Positions 43,412 to 52,677 are shown, counted from the stretch's first letter. The stretch is DNA of 62,754 nt from DASWHX01 sp036397995 (GCA_036397995.1 DASWHX010000183.1:1-62754), one strand, 5' to 3'. Notes: generated by a model not told the origin, from the letters alone. Program-made: numbers and translations.

Positions 43412-44317
43412 TTAATTTTGCAGAATTTTATCAAAGCGATTTTTCTTTGCAGGATCAATGCTGATCAGCAGACTGTGAGCTTGTCTCTTCACATTCGGAG
43501 ATGCATCGCCGTAAATGTTTACCAATTCATCGGTCTTTGCATCAACAAATGCGGTGATCAATATTTGACTTGGATTCCTGTCATTTAACTGTTTCAGATG
43601 AGTAAGTACTTCCAGAATCTTCTGCTGGGCGTCAGGCGTGTTTTCAAGGTAAGTATCCAGGGCTAATCTGTGATAAGTATAGATTCCCTGCCTTATTTCT
43701 TCCAGTGCCTGTCCTGTAAGATTTTGGGCCAGCCAGTACCTGTTTCTATTACTTCGCTGGGGGCTCCAGCCAAGGAAGTTACTGGGCTGAGCTTCTGTAA
43801 CCACATTCATCGCTTTATTGAAAAAGGGTGTACCGCCTAATTCACTAAAAGAATCATAATCAAATCCCAATACAATGAAAGCGTAATAGGCAAGGAGTGA
43901 AGTGAGATTATTTTCAAAACGGGTTTCCACGAAGTCCATTGGCTGACTTTCTGTGTAATCAAATTGCCACTCACGGTCAGCAAAGTTTAGCAAGATGGAT
44001 TCATAGTTGGTATTATAAATTGGTCTTGCTGATTGAATCTGAACTGTAGCTTCGTAGGTTCCAATACTAACCATCTTGTCAATGGTAACATTGATGTTGC
44101 ATTTTATTCTTTCAACCTGTCTATATGTATCCGTTGTCCATTTGCGGGAGTTAAGAAATTGCTCAAATGAAGTTTCCATATCAGTAAAAATACGCTTATC
44201 AGACAGGGCAATCTGGTCTGCATTAACACGCACACTGCAATTAAGTTCCTGGGCTGAGGATGAATGGAACAAAATGGTTGTTGCAAAAAGGCTAGCCGAT
44301 ATATTCCAATATCTCAT
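43412..44317 (-). CDS. DUF4835-family exported protein
   Basis: The protein (301 residues from the ATG at 44317) belongs to DUF4835, a Bacteroidota family nearly always found between coaBC and recN. A signal peptide covers about residues 1-23 (ISASLFATTILFHSSSAQ), followed by LNCSVRVNADQIALSDKRIFTDMETSFEQFLN, the family's most conserved region. The rest is predicted to be helical, with TPDAQQKILEVLTHLKQLNDRNPS near the end. Function is unknown; periplasmic location is inferred from the signal. The start overlaps the end of coaBC by 26 bases. Longer frames (to 44338) are possible but break the signal peptide. Confidence 0.85.
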   Translation of the reverse strand: MRYWNISASLFATTILFHSSSAQELNCSVRVNADQIALSDKRIFTDMETSFEQFLNSRKWTTDTYRQVERIKCNINVTIDKMVSIGTYEATVQIQSARPIYNTNYESILLNFADREWQFDYTESQPMDFVETRFENNLTSLLAYYAFIVLGFDYDSFSELGGTPFFNKAMNVVTEAQPSNFLGWSPQRSNRNRYWLAQNLTGQALEEIRQGIYTYHRLALDTYLENTPDAQQKILEVLTHLKQLNDRNPSQILITAFVDAKTDELVNIYGDASPNVKRQAHSLLISIDPAKKNRFDKILQN

Positions 44318-45491
44318 TGATAATGTCATTTGCCACATCCTTTTTACTCTTTAACTCAAAATACTTTTTTTTATTATCTTTCCTGAAGATGGAAATTTTG
44401 TTGGTGTCATGTCCAAAACCTGCTCCTTTATCTTGCAGCGAATTAAGCACAATTAAATCAAAATTCTTTTCCTTTAGTTTTTTTGCCGCATTGCGGGTCT
44501 CGTTTTCAGTTTCAAGGGCAAACCCTACCAGCACCTGATTCTTCTTTTTTACTTTTCCTAATTCTTTTGCAATATCAGGCGTACTTGCTAATTCCATAGA
44601 TAATACGCCGGTCTTCTTCTTAATTTTATGCCTGGTAAAATTGCTTGGGGAATAGTCAGCAACCGCAGCTGCCAACACTGCAATATCGCATGATTTGAAA
44701 TGTTTTTGACAAGCCTTAAGCATTTCCTTTGCCGAGGTGACCCGGGTTATATGAATATTATCAGACTTGACATCTAAATAGGTTGGCCCGGAGACAAGTT
44801 CTACTTTAGCTCCCATTTCCGCAAATCTTTCCGCGATTGCATATCCCATTTTTCCGCTGGAATGGTTTCCAATAAAACGAACCGGGTCGATAGGTTCATA
44901 AGTTGGACCCGCATTAATGAGAACCTTTTTTCCCTTAAATCTTTTTTTGATTAAAAAAAAACCCTGAATTTCTTTCAGAATATGTTCTGGCTCAGACATT
45001 CTTCCCAGGCCTTTAAGTCCGCTTGCCAGTTCGCCATCCTCTGCCTCAATTAAAATGTTTCCATAGGAACCTATCTTCATAAGATTATTCTTTGTGCTTG
45101 GATGGGCGTACATATCCAAATCCATCGCCGGAGCGATCATTACAGGACATTTAGCGGAAAGATAAATTGCAAGCAGCAAATTGTCACATTGCCCATTGGC
45201 CATTTTTGCAAGTGTATTGGCGGAAGCCGGAGCAATAATCATAAGGTCTGCCCATAAGCCTAATTCAACATGATTATTCCATTCACCAGCATCATTTCTA
45301 ATAAAATCCGTTAGGGCCGGGTGCTTTGAAAGTGTGGCCAGAGTAAGTGGGGTAATGAAATCGTGGGCAGAAGATGTCATGATTACCTGCACGTCTGCAC
45401 CCTCCTTAACCAGGAGTCGGGTGAGCAGTGCAGATTTGTAAGCAGCTATACTACCCGTAACACCGAGCAATATTTTTTTGCCCTTAAGCAA
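44292..45491 (-). CDS. coaBC: Bifunctional phosphopantothenoylcysteine decarboxylase/synthetase
   Basis: The 399-residue protein carries out two steps of coenzyme A synthesis. The N-terminal flavoprotein CoaC (about 1-180) shows ILLGVTGSIAAYK, the active-site region APASANTLAKMANG and MIAPAMDLDMY. The C-terminal CoaB part (about 187-395) shows NAGPTYEPIDPVRFIGNHSSGKMG and the KKKNQVLVGFALETEN segment. The start is a TTG codon, because the preceding codons are a valine and a stop. It lies three bases after rpoZ. Both activities look intact by motif. Confidence 0.95.
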   Translation of the reverse strand: MLKGKKILLGVTGSIAAYKSALLTRLLVKEGADVQVIMTSSAHDFITPLTLATLSKHPALTDFIRNDAGEWNNHVELGLWADLMIIAPASANTLAKMANGQCDNLLLAIYLSAKCPVMIAPAMDLDMYAHPSTKNNLMKIGSYGNILIEAEDGELASGLKGLGRMSEPEHILKEIQGFFLIKKRFKGKKVLINAGPTYEPIDPVRFIGNHSSGKMGYAIAERFAEMGAKVELVSGPTYLDVKSDNIHITRVTSAKEMLKACQKHFKSCDIAVLAAAVADYSPSNFTRHKIKKKTGVLSMELASTPDIAKELGKVKKKNQVLVGFALETENETRNAAKKLKEKNFDLIVLNSLQDKGAGFGHDTNKISIFRKDNKKKYFELKSKKDVANDIINEILEYIG

Positions 45492-45494
45492 AAC

Positions 45495-45815
45495 TTAGAG
45501 TTTTATACCACCCTCTTCTTCCTCAGCTTGCCTGTACAAGACCTTGCCGTCAGTGAATTCTTCTGTGGCAATTATTGTCGGCTTGGGTAATCGCTCATAG
45601 AATTTAGAGATTTCAATTTGTTCCCGGTTTTCAAAAATCTCTTCAAGATTATCTACTGTTGAAGCGAATTCAGCAAGCTTACTATTGAGCTCTTCTTTAA
45701 GATTGGTCGCAATTTGTCTTGATCTTTTAGAAATGATTGCTACTGTCTCATAAATATTTCCAACCTCTTTGGACAAGCCAGTAAGATCCCGGGTAATAAT
45801 AGATGGATTTGCCAT
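45495..45815 (-). CDS. rpoZ: DNA-directed RNA polymerase subunit omega
   Basis: The 106-residue protein matches the Bacteroidota form of omega. It has NIYETVAIISKRSRQIATNLKEEL near 20-45, the conserved helix that contacts the beta' subunit, and a C-terminal region with KPTIIATEEFTDGKVLYRQ and an acidic tail. Omega helps RNA polymerase assembly and can contribute to ppGpp response. It sits between bamD (11 bases upstream) and coaBC (3 bases downstream), the usual arrangement in this phylum. Confidence 0.9.
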   Translation of the reverse strand: MANPSIITRDLTGLSKEVGNIYETVAIISKRSRQIATNLKEELNSKLAEFASTVDNLEEIFENREQIEISKFYERLPKPTIIATEEFTDGKVLYRQAEEEEGGIKL

Positions 45816-45826
45816 ATTTTTGATAA

Positions 45827-46633
45827 TTAATTTTCTGCTATTTTGTTAAGTTTTTCAGAACTATCCTCATGGATACTTTCGGCGTCTTTCCGAAATGATG
45901 TATTAGGGAATTTCTCAATAAATTCCTGATAAAGGCGTACGGTCTCCCTGTACCTCTCCTCTCTTTTATCAGGTATACTTAGTTTTGCCAGATTATATTG
46001 TGCATCTAGTTTCAGGAAATAGATTTCTTCCGCAAAAACAGAGGCGGGATAGTCTTTTGTAAAGTTGTCAAGTGCTATTACTGCTGACTGGAATCTTCCA
46101 ACCTTATAATATTGTTTAGAGTTCTCGTACGCTTTCTTTTCCAGCTTCACTTGCAATTGGTCTATGATTTCAATGGCTTCAGGCCTGTATCTGCTTGCGG
46201 GATTCTTGTTAAGGAAAATTTGCATAGCAACAATGGCTTCAACCGTGCTGGATTGATCCAGATTATAATTTGGAGATTCACGATAGAGGCTATAGGCATA
46301 CATGAACTCAGCTTCCTGGGCTAATGGGCTGCGGCTATAAGTCTGGTAAAAGGTCCTAAAATTATGTGATGCCAGTAAATATTGACCCTGATGATAATAG
46401 GAGTAAGCGTAATAAAATAGAATAGTTTCGCTTTCCGGCAGGCCTCTTGCAATTGGCAAAACCTCTTCCAACAACAGATTAGCTTTAAAATAATCTTCCT
46501 TTTCATAGTACTTCATGGCAGCTTCGTACTTCACCCTCCAGTCAGGATTCTTCTGAATCTTTCTGAATTTTCCGCATGATGAAGTGAGTATGACAAGAAG
46601 GACTAAAACTATCCAACCCTGCTGGTTTCGCAT
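45827..46633 (-). CDS. bamD: Outer membrane assembly lipoprotein BamD
   Basis: The 268-residue lipoprotein has a signal peptide ending at ILTSSCGKF (lipobox TSSC). Five TPR-type helical pairs follow, with MKYYEKEDYFKANLLLEEVLP, FYYAYSYYHQGQYLLASHNF and FMYAYSLYRESPNYNLDQS being recognisable. BamD works with BamA in folding outer-membrane proteins. It is the first gene of a five-gene cluster. A consensus promoter ends eight bases before its ATG, which predicts an mRNA with almost no leader. No other start precedes the signal sequence. Confidence 0.93.
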   Translation of the reverse strand: MRNQQGWIVLVLLVILTSSCGKFRKIQKNPDWRVKYEAAMKYYEKEDYFKANLLLEEVLPIARGLPESETILFYYAYSYYHQGQYLLASHNFRTFYQTYSRSPLAQEAEFMYAYSLYRESPNYNLDQSSTVEAIVAMQIFLNKNPASRYRPEAIEIIDQLQVKLEKKAYENSKQYYKVGRFQSAVIALDNFTKDYPASVFAEEIYFLKLDAQYNLAKLSIPDKREERYRETVRLYQEFIEKFPNTSFRKDAESIHEDSSEKLNKIAEN

Positions 46634-46640
46634 AAGGGTG

Positions 46641-46672
46641 CAAATATACGGTTATGGACTAAAATTACCAAA
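46641..46672 (-). promoter_or_regulatory. Sigma-A promoter of the bamD cluster
   Basis: On the minus strand TTTG (46672-46669) is followed after 20 bases by TATATTTG (46648-46641), a near-perfect Bacteroidota promoter. The -7 box ends seven bases before the bamD ATG. Confidence 0.65.
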
Positions 46673-46713
46673 AACCTTGCCGTTCCAGTGAGTTGAAAAT
46701 GGGTAAAATGGCT

Positions 46714-47424
46714 TTACTTTTTTACTACAAATTTCTTGGTGGTCACGCTTCTGGTATTAAGGTAGAGCGTATAGAAATATACCCCCGGATTAAGGTCTTG
46801 TATGGGAATTTTAAGCTGACTTTCGTGAAAAGAAAGCGGGTGTACCCCAACAATGCTACCAAGGACATTATGGATAATAATTTTGACTTCCTGTTCTTCT
46901 ACTTTTAATTGATAATCCAGAAATGCATTCTCTGAGGCGGGATTTGGGTAGATATCCCTTAAGAATATTTCAGCTGACTCATAAAATACATCTCCACGGG
47001 CTGCCTCTTTAACTGAGTAATGCACATCAAAGGAAATAGCATCATCAGGATTATCCTTGTTATATATATGATAGGAAACAATGCTGAACTCCTCTGTCAG
47101 ACCTGCATCCAGAATACTTACGAAATTGCTGGTTATTTCACCAGGTTCCAACTTCTTACTTATAATCAATTTTTGTGCATCCGGTTCAAGACAATCCCCG
47201 CTCCAACAAAGGCGAGTTAGCTGTGTGGTACCTATTTCAGTCTTTACTCTCTGGATTACGATAGAAACCGGAGTAGCTGATATATTCTGGATTCTGATGG
47301 TGGCTTGTATTTTATCACCGATTTTGCCCTCCCAATTCTGTTCGTTGTCAAGCAACTTTAAACTTTGACTAATGGCAGGACTAAAAGCCAAAATTACCAA
47401 AATTGCTATTCCTGATTTTTTCAC
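46714..47424 (-). CDS. Secreted protein with T9SS type A sorting domain
   Basis: The 236-residue protein has a signal peptide (about 1-19) and an Ig-like domain (about 30-150) with IGDKIQATIRIQNISATPVSIV. The C-terminal sorting domain for type IX secretion is at about 155-236: DIYPNPASENAFLDYQL, then LKIPIQDLNPGVYFYTLYL and the basic end KKFVVKK. It would be exported across the outer membrane and attached to the surface or released. The start codon is GTG. It stands alone 80 bases upstream of bamD and downstream of the OstA-like gene; the cargo function is unknown. Confidence 0.87.
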   Translation of the reverse strand: MKKSGIAILVILAFSPAISQSLKLLDNEQNWEGKIGDKIQATIRIQNISATPVSIVIQRVKTEIGTTQLTRLCWSGDCLEPDAQKLIISKKLEPGEITSNFVSILDAGLTEEFSIVSYHIYNKDNPDDAISFDVHYSVKEAARGDVFYESAEIFLRDIYPNPASENAFLDYQLKVEEQEVKIIIHNVLGSIVGVHPLSFHESQLKIPIQDLNPGVYFYTLYLNTRSVTTKKFVVKK

Positions 47425-47456
47425 ATCAAAACCCTTTATTCACACACATTTTGACA

Positions 47457-47464
47457 CAAAATTA
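47457..47464 (-). promoter_or_regulatory. TAnnTTTG -7 box of the T9SS cargo gene
   Basis: The minus strand reads TAATTTTG, an exact -7 consensus, with a GTTG about 21 bases upstream. The GTG start lies 32 bases downstream of the box. Confidence 0.42.
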
Positions 47465-47585
47465 CATAGTTTCTACCCACTAATTCAACTAAGAAATTAA
47501 GAAAATGTTACATTTCAAGCAAGGAATAACAATATTATAGTTATGCAATCGTTGCAATTAGCTCTGTTTGGGGGATAGAATCAGG

Positions 47586-49121
47586 TCAATTAACCAGCTT
47601 CTGCAATAATTTCAGCTCCCCTAATACTTCCATCAGGGTTGGCTTTTCTTTTATTCTCCAGGTGAAGCCTTTGAGATTCCGGTCGGCTGGTTTTAGCTCA
47701 TGGGGCGGGATAAATGATGCCTCAACGCTGGTGTAAAAATGAACTTCCTTTGCTTTGTTGTTCTCAAAATTGATGGTGATATTACTGCTTGTGCTCTTAT
47801 TTAAGCCGATTAAGTCTGTCTCTTCGTCATTCAAGGCATAAAAAAGACTTTCTCCGTTGCCGGTTACCTGAACCAGACTTATTTTATTGTCTTTGAAAAA
47901 GGCCAGGACATTCCTTCCTTTCACCTGATTAAAATTGGATAGTGTGTCCTGCGAAACTATAAAAGAATTAGAAACAAGCTTCATTTTGTCAATCTTCTTA
48001 TTCACTATGAAGGCACTAATTGTGTCCGCAATTATCTGATTTCCTTCCGTCCATAAAATTGGATTTGTAAAGAAATGGATTAAGGAATCAGACACTTCGT
48101 AAATCAAAGAATCGGCACGACCCTGTAAATCTTCTTTAAAAAACTTAACATTATGGTACGCAATCAATTTTTTTTTCGCTTCAATATCACTGTCATAGGC
48201 AACAAGCGTATCCGCCGAAAGAAATAATGTATCTCCATCCATCAGAACCTTCAAAACGGGCTGGTCGAATACTTTTGTAATTCCCGTTCGTTTAGAATAT
48301 ATAGCTGATTGCCCGGTAACAATAATATCATTTTCAGTATCTACCAGTTCCACATTCCTCTTGGCTCGATATTCTTGCTTTTTATCATCAAGGTTGAAAA
48401 TATTTGCCTTGATAATATAAGATTCTGTTCGAACTATATTTCGTTCCAGCAAGCTTGTTTCATCAAGAGTGTTATAAATTCCTTCATCATACTCCAGCAC
48501 ATTACCCTCGTCATCAATGAGTATTGAGCGATCACGAAAGTAAATTATTTTAGTTGCTGAATTGTACTGCAGCGTATCCGAGGTTAGCGTATAATTCTTA
48601 TTCTTTCCGACTACGTTGTGTTTAAATGAGGCCATGTTTGTGTTTACATCATAATACCCCCTACGGCTGGTAAGTGTATTTGTACTATCTACTAATTTTC
48701 CTCCGGAAAAATAATTGGCGACCTGACTTACACGGTCATAATCCAAATTATCAGTATAAAGAGTCATAATGCCGAGCTTTGTGAAGATTACATTATTTCT
48801 AAGTTTTGCCACACGGGTATTTCCATCATAAATGAGTATTTCACTGGTTATGTCCACACTGTCTCCGTCAATAATATGCACATTGCCTTTAGCTTCAATG
48901 TAACTTCTTTTCTTGAAATAGATGGCTTCATCACAATAAATCCAGGTATCTTCTCTTTTAAATATTACTTCTCCTATTAATTTTTGATAGTCTTCACCAT
49001 TCAACTTTCCCCCAATAAATTCCCTTGAATTCTCAATTCTAATTCTGTCCTGCGCAATGGAATTCATAGCAATGCCCCAAAGGCTTACAAATAATATTGA
49101 TATTTTTGCATGTATAGTCAT
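47586..49121 (-). CDS. OstA/LptA-like lipopolysaccharide transport protein
   Basis: The 511-residue protein has a signal peptide (about 1-23, ending SIAQ) and a long run of OstA/LptA-type beta-jellyroll repeats, for example EDTWIYCDEAIYFKKRSYIEAKGNVHI, DNTLTSRRGYYDV and VSDSLIHFFTNPIL. LptA-like proteins form the periplasmic bridge that carries lipopolysaccharide to the outer membrane. This one is about twice the length of E. coli LptA, which is usual for the Bacteroidota form with two OstA-like regions. It is divergent from tilS, and a -7 box lies 38 bases upstream. Confidence 0.87.
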   Translation of the reverse strand: MTIHAKISILFVSLWGIAMNSIAQDRIRIENSREFIGGKLNGEDYQKLIGEVIFKREDTWIYCDEAIYFKKRSYIEAKGNVHIIDGDSVDITSEILIYDGNTRVAKLRNNVIFTKLGIMTLYTDNLDYDRVSQVANYFSGGKLVDSTNTLTSRRGYYDVNTNMASFKHNVVGKNKNYTLTSDTLQYNSATKIIYFRDRSILIDDEGNVLEYDEGIYNTLDETSLLERNIVRTESYIIKANIFNLDDKKQEYRAKRNVELVDTENDIIVTGQSAIYSKRTGITKVFDQPVLKVLMDGDTLFLSADTLVAYDSDIEAKKKLIAYHNVKFFKEDLQGRADSLIYEVSDSLIHFFTNPILWTEGNQIIADTISAFIVNKKIDKMKLVSNSFIVSQDTLSNFNQVKGRNVLAFFKDNKISLVQVTGNGESLFYALNDEETDLIGLNKSTSSNITINFENNKAKEVHFYTSVEASFIPPHELKPADRNLKGFTWRIKEKPTLMEVLGELKLLQKLVN

Positions 49122-49158
49122 AGCAAAAAGGCAAGGCCTGTTTAAACAAGCTAATGTT

Positions 49159-49167
49159 GCAAAAGTA
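49159..49167 (-). promoter_or_regulatory. TAnnTTTG -7 box of the OstA-like gene
   Basis: The minus strand reads TACTTTTGC, an exact -7 consensus followed by C, 38 bases before the ATG of the OstA-like gene. No TTTG is found 19 bases upstream. Confidence 0.4.
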
Positions 49168-49176
49168 GCAAATAAA

Positions 49177-50535
49177 ATGCCCCATAACTCAGAATCTTCA
49201 AATACTCATGAATTTGAAAGAGCTTTCCAGAGATTCATCATCAAGGAAAAGCTGGTTCCAACGCGTTCAAAAATATTACTTGCAGTTAGCGGTGGTGTTG
49301 ATTCGATGGTTTTGCTGCATCTCTTCCATTCGTTAAAGTACAGGATTGGTGTGGCCCATTGCAACTTTGGTTTACGGGGTAAGGAATCTGATTATGATCA
49401 AAAATTTCTCAAGGAATACACCAGGAAAAACAATATTGAATTCTACAACAAAAGGTTTCAAACCAAAGAATACGCTAAGAAGGGAAAATTAAGCGTTCAA
49501 ATGGCGGCCAGGGAAATCCGCTATTTCTGGTTTGAGGAAATCAGGAGAAAACACAGTTATGATCTTATTGCCACCGCCCATCACAAAGACGATGCTATTG
49601 AAACTATTCTCTTAAATATGTTTCGGGGGACCGGAATTATGGGGCTTGCTGGTATTCTCCCCCAAAGGGGGTGTATTATCCGTCCTTTGTTATTCGCGAA
49701 CAAAAATGCGGTTATCGAATATGCCAGGAGTATGAACCTCGCCTGGAGAGAAGACAGTTCAAACCTGGATAACAAATACAGTCGCAATCTTTTGCGAAAC
49801 AGGATAATTCCAAACTTAATAAAGGAAAATCCAGGCCTGAGAAAAGTACTGGACAACTCACTGAGTCGATTCAGGATTGCCGCGCAGCTGTTGCGTGATT
49901 ACAGCGCATTAATTAAAATGAAGTTTGTCGAAATGCAGGGTGAGGTGTTTAGCATCAACATGAAGATTAGAAACATTGCTTATTCTGAACCTGTTCTGTA
50001 CGCGATAATCAAAGATTACGGATTCAATTATACCCAGGTGAAAGAAATGCTCCACGCGGGCAGTTCTCCGGGAAAGAAATTTTGTTCTGATCGTTATTGC
50101 ATCTTTGCAGACAGGGAGAAATGGATTTTAATCGAAAAGGAAATTGAAGTTCAGGAAAAATTACTAATCAGGAAAAGCACAAAAAGAAAGAAAAGCAGGT
50201 TGGGGGATTTCAATATTTCAAGGGAAAGAGGTTTAAAGAAAATTATTGGTGATTTTAATACTGCACACCTTGATTTCGACAAGCTTAGATTCCCGCTTGA
50301 AATTCGTGCCTGGAAAGAAGGTGATAAATTTCAACCGTTGGGAATGAGAGGTAAAAAAAAGATTAGTGATCTTATGATTGACCAGAAAATTCCAGTAAAC
50401 TTGAAAAGGAGAGTTAAAGTAATAACCTCGGGTGATGATATTGTTTGGGTAGTAGGGATCAGAATTGATGAGCGGTATAAGATTACACCTCAAACCCGGG
50501 AATTTTACATAATGAAATTTGTCAGCAATGATTAA
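49177..50535 (+). CDS. tilS: tRNA(Ile)-lysidine synthase
   Basis: The 452-residue protein modifies C34 of tRNA-Ile(CAU) to lysidine so that it reads AUA. The ATP-pyrophosphatase P-loop SGGVDS is at 38-43, followed by GVAHCNFGLRG and ATAHHKDDAIETILLNMFRGTG. The C-terminal TilS domain is marked by LEIRAWKEGDKFQPLGMRGKKKISDLMIDQKIP. I use the ATG at 49177, since the longer frame from 49057 would overlap the divergent OstA-like gene and has no family support. It overlaps the next gene by eight bases. Confidence 0.94.
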   Translation: MPHNSESSNTHEFERAFQRFIIKEKLVPTRSKILLAVSGGVDSMVLLHLFHSLKYRIGVAHCNFGLRGKESDYDQKFLKEYTRKNNIEFYNKRFQTKEYAKKGKLSVQMAAREIRYFWFEEIRRKHSYDLIATAHHKDDAIETILLNMFRGTGIMGLAGILPQRGCIIRPLLFANKNAVIEYARSMNLAWREDSSNLDNKYSRNLLRNRIIPNLIKENPGLRKVLDNSLSRFRIAAQLLRDYSALIKMKFVEMQGEVFSINMKIRNIAYSEPVLYAIIKDYGFNYTQVKEMLHAGSSPGKKFCSDRYCIFADREKWILIEKEIEVQEKLLIRKSTKRKKSRLGDFNISRERGLKKIIGDFNTAHLDFDKLRFPLEIRAWKEGDKFQPLGMRGKKKISDLMIDQKIPVNLKRRVKVITSGDDIVWVVGIRIDERYKITPQTREFYIMKFVSND

Positions 50536-51046
50536 TCCATTTAAGAAGACTTTTACGCCGCAAGAGATGAGCCTATTCAGGTTTTTATCCAAGGTTAAAG
50601 TTTTTGAAGATTTGGATTATAAAGAGTTATCATATTTTGTTCCCTTTCTCCACGAAAGAGAATATAAGAGAGATGAAATAGTTTTCTTCCGGGGAGATCC
50701 AAGCCAGGCATTCTATATCATCAAGAAAGGCAGAGTTTCCCTGTCCGTTGACATTGAAGATAAGTTTGAAATGCTTGATGAGTTGAAAACTAACCAGTCA
50801 TTTGGCGATAATGCCTTTCTCAATAATACCCGAAGGATATACACTTCTATGATAACCTCAGATGAAGCAATTCTTTATGTAATTCCCAGGGTAAATATTC
50901 ACGAAATTTTTGACAGGGAAGTGGAGGTAAAAGCCAAGGTAATGCAATCTCTTTCCTCCCAATACAATGAATATACTACCAACTTGTTCAAGGCCTACCA
51001 GTCCTCTTTTGGTTTTTTTGACCTGGGCAAGGTATATAAAAGTTAA
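50528..51046 (+). CDS. Cyclic nucleotide-binding domain protein without HTH
   Basis: The 172-residue protein has one cNMP-binding beta-roll domain (about 15-130): KVKVFEDLDYKELSYF, then REYKRDEIVFFRGDPSQAFYIIKKGRVSLSV, ending IPRVNIHEIFDREVEVKAKVMQSL. The phosphate-binding cassette is not clearly conserved, so nucleotide binding is uncertain. There is no DNA-binding domain, which separates it from CRP/FNR regulators. I prefer the ATG at 50528 over the TTG at 50519. It overlaps tilS by eight bases and precedes mdh by 82 bases. Its partner or target is unknown. Confidence 0.82.
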   Translation: MINPFKKTFTPQEMSLFRFLSKVKVFEDLDYKELSYFVPFLHEREYKRDEIVFFRGDPSQAFYIIKKGRVSLSVDIEDKFEMLDELKTNQSFGDNAFLNNTRRIYTSMITSDEAILYVIPRVNIHEIFDREVEVKAKVMQSLSSQYNEYTTNLFKAYQSSFGFFDLGKVYKS

Positions 51047-51128
51047 CACACTCGTATTTATCCTTTTTCTTGCTGTCATCTTTATATAAATTAGCGTCCT
51101 TTCCACCAAAAAATAAAAAGAAATTATT

Positions 51129-52064
51129 ATGAAAATAACCGTTGTAGGCGCAGGAAATGTTGGAGCAACCTGTGCTGATGTACTTGCTTACAGAGAAATA
51201 GCTAATGAAATTGTTCTGTTGGATATTAAGGAAGGACTTGCTGAAGGCAAAGCCCTGGATATTTGGCAGAAGGCCCCGATAAATCAGTATGACAGCTACA
51301 CAACAGGAGTTACGAGTGATTATTCGAAGTCCGCAGGCTCTGATGTGATTGTAATTACTTCAGGATTGCCCAGAAAGCCGGGGATGAGCAGAGATGACTT
51401 GATAGAAACGAATGCCGGAATTGTCAAAATAGTTACCGAAAGCGTAGTTGCCAACTCTCCCAATTCCATCATCATTGTCGTTTCCAATCCATTGGATGTA
51501 ATGACTTACCAGGCTCATATTACCTCGAAGTTCCCGCGTACAAGGCTAATGGGTATGGCAGGTATCCTGGATACAGCCCGATACAGAGCATTTCTGGCTG
51601 AAGCCCTGCAAATTAGCCCAAAAGATATTCAGGCAGTATTAATGGGAGGACATGGGGATACGATGGTGCCTCTGCCCAGATATACTACAGTTGCGGGGAT
51701 CCCGGTTACTGAGTTGATTGATTCAGAGAAACTAAATGCTATTATTGAACGTACAAAAACAGGAGGGGGTGAATTGGTAAAACTGATGGGTACTTCGGCC
51801 TGGTACGCTCCTGGTAGCGCGGCGGCGCAAATGGCTGAAGCCATAGTTAAAGACCAAAAAAGAGTTTTTCCGGTATGTATTAAGCTTGAAGGCGAGTATG
51901 GTATAGATAATTGTTATCTGGGAGTACCGGTTATACTTGGGAAAAATGGGATTGAAAAAATAATTGAATTGCAATTGAATGATGAAGAACAGGCAATGTT
52001 AAATACTTCAAGAGACCATGTGACCGAAGTAATGCAAGTGCTGGATCGATTGAATTCTAAATGA
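51129..52064 (+). CDS. mdh: Malate dehydrogenase
   Basis: The 311-residue enzyme interconverts malate and oxaloacetate with NAD in the citric acid cycle. The NAD-binding GAGNVGATCADVLA is near residue 7, followed by the acidic VLLDIKEG that favours NAD over NADP. Substrate-binding arginines are in SGLPRKPGMSRDDL and MAGILDTARYRAFL, and the catalytic His is in LMGGHGDTMVPLP. The sequence belongs to the LDH-like group of malate dehydrogenases. It is followed after 19 bases by the DUF2911 gene. Confidence 0.94.
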   Translation: MKITVVGAGNVGATCADVLAYREIANEIVLLDIKEGLAEGKALDIWQKAPINQYDSYTTGVTSDYSKSAGSDVIVITSGLPRKPGMSRDDLIETNAGIVKIVTESVVANSPNSIIIVVSNPLDVMTYQAHITSKFPRTRLMGMAGILDTARYRAFLAEALQISPKDIQAVLMGGHGDTMVPLPRYTTVAGIPVTELIDSEKLNAIIERTKTGGGELVKLMGTSAWYAPGSAAAQMAEAIVKDQKRVFPVCIKLEGEYGIDNCYLGVPVILGKNGIEKIIELQLNDEEQAMLNTSRDHVTEVMQVLDRLNSK

Positions 52065-52083
52065 GCAACTAACCTTTTAACCA

Positions 52084-52644
52084 ATGAGGAAATTATATAA
52101 AGTTTTTTTACTACTTATTTTTTTAAGCGTTTTTGAGCTGGCAAATGGCCAGGATGTAAAATTACCGGGACTTGATCCATCTCCCGCAGACATTGCTATT
52201 TTGAGAGAAAGCCGAAATGCGGACCCCCATGCAAAAATTATATACAGCAGACCACAAAAGAAGGGTCGCGTAACTATTGCAGCTGATAATGGAGCATTAG
52301 CTCCTTTTGGCAAGCTTTGGCGCACAGGGGCCAATGAAACTACTGAACTGATCGTTTACAAAGATATCAAGCTCGGAGGTGTTGACATCGCTGCCGGCAC
52401 TTATTCATTGTACACTATCCCCGGAGAAAAAGAGTGGACCTTAATTCTCAACGGGAAACTCAATACCTGGGGACATTTCGCTTACGATGAGTCTCAGGAT
52501 AAATACAAAATTACCGGGGCTGTGAAATCTTATGAACCTGCTGTTGAGGCATTCACTATAGTTTTCGGAGGGGTATCCGGTGGTAAATCTACGCTATACC
52601 TGGCATGGGATACAACTATTGTTGAAATTCCCGTGGAATTATAG
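52084..52644 (+). CDS. DUF2911-family exported protein
   Basis: The 186-residue protein has a signal peptide (about 1-23, ending ANGQ) and a DUF2911 domain. Conserved pieces are IYSRPQKKGR, LAPFGKLWRTGANETTELIVYKDIKLGG, IAAGTYSLYTIPGEKEWTLILN and WGHFAYDESQD. This Bacteroidota family of about 160 residues has no known function; a beta-rich periplasmic fold is likely. It lies 19 bases after mdh, probably on the same transcript, and is followed by a strong terminator. Confidence 0.87.
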   Translation: MRKLYKVFLLLIFLSVFELANGQDVKLPGLDPSPADIAILRESRNADPHAKIIYSRPQKKGRVTIAADNGALAPFGKLWRTGANETTELIVYKDIKLGGVDIAAGTYSLYTIPGEKEWTLILNGKLNTWGHFAYDESQDKYKITGAVKSYEPAVEAFTIVFGGVSGGKSTLYLAWDTTIVEIPVEL

Positions 52645-52677
52645 ACCTTGGAATTGTATCAGCAATGAAAATGATTG

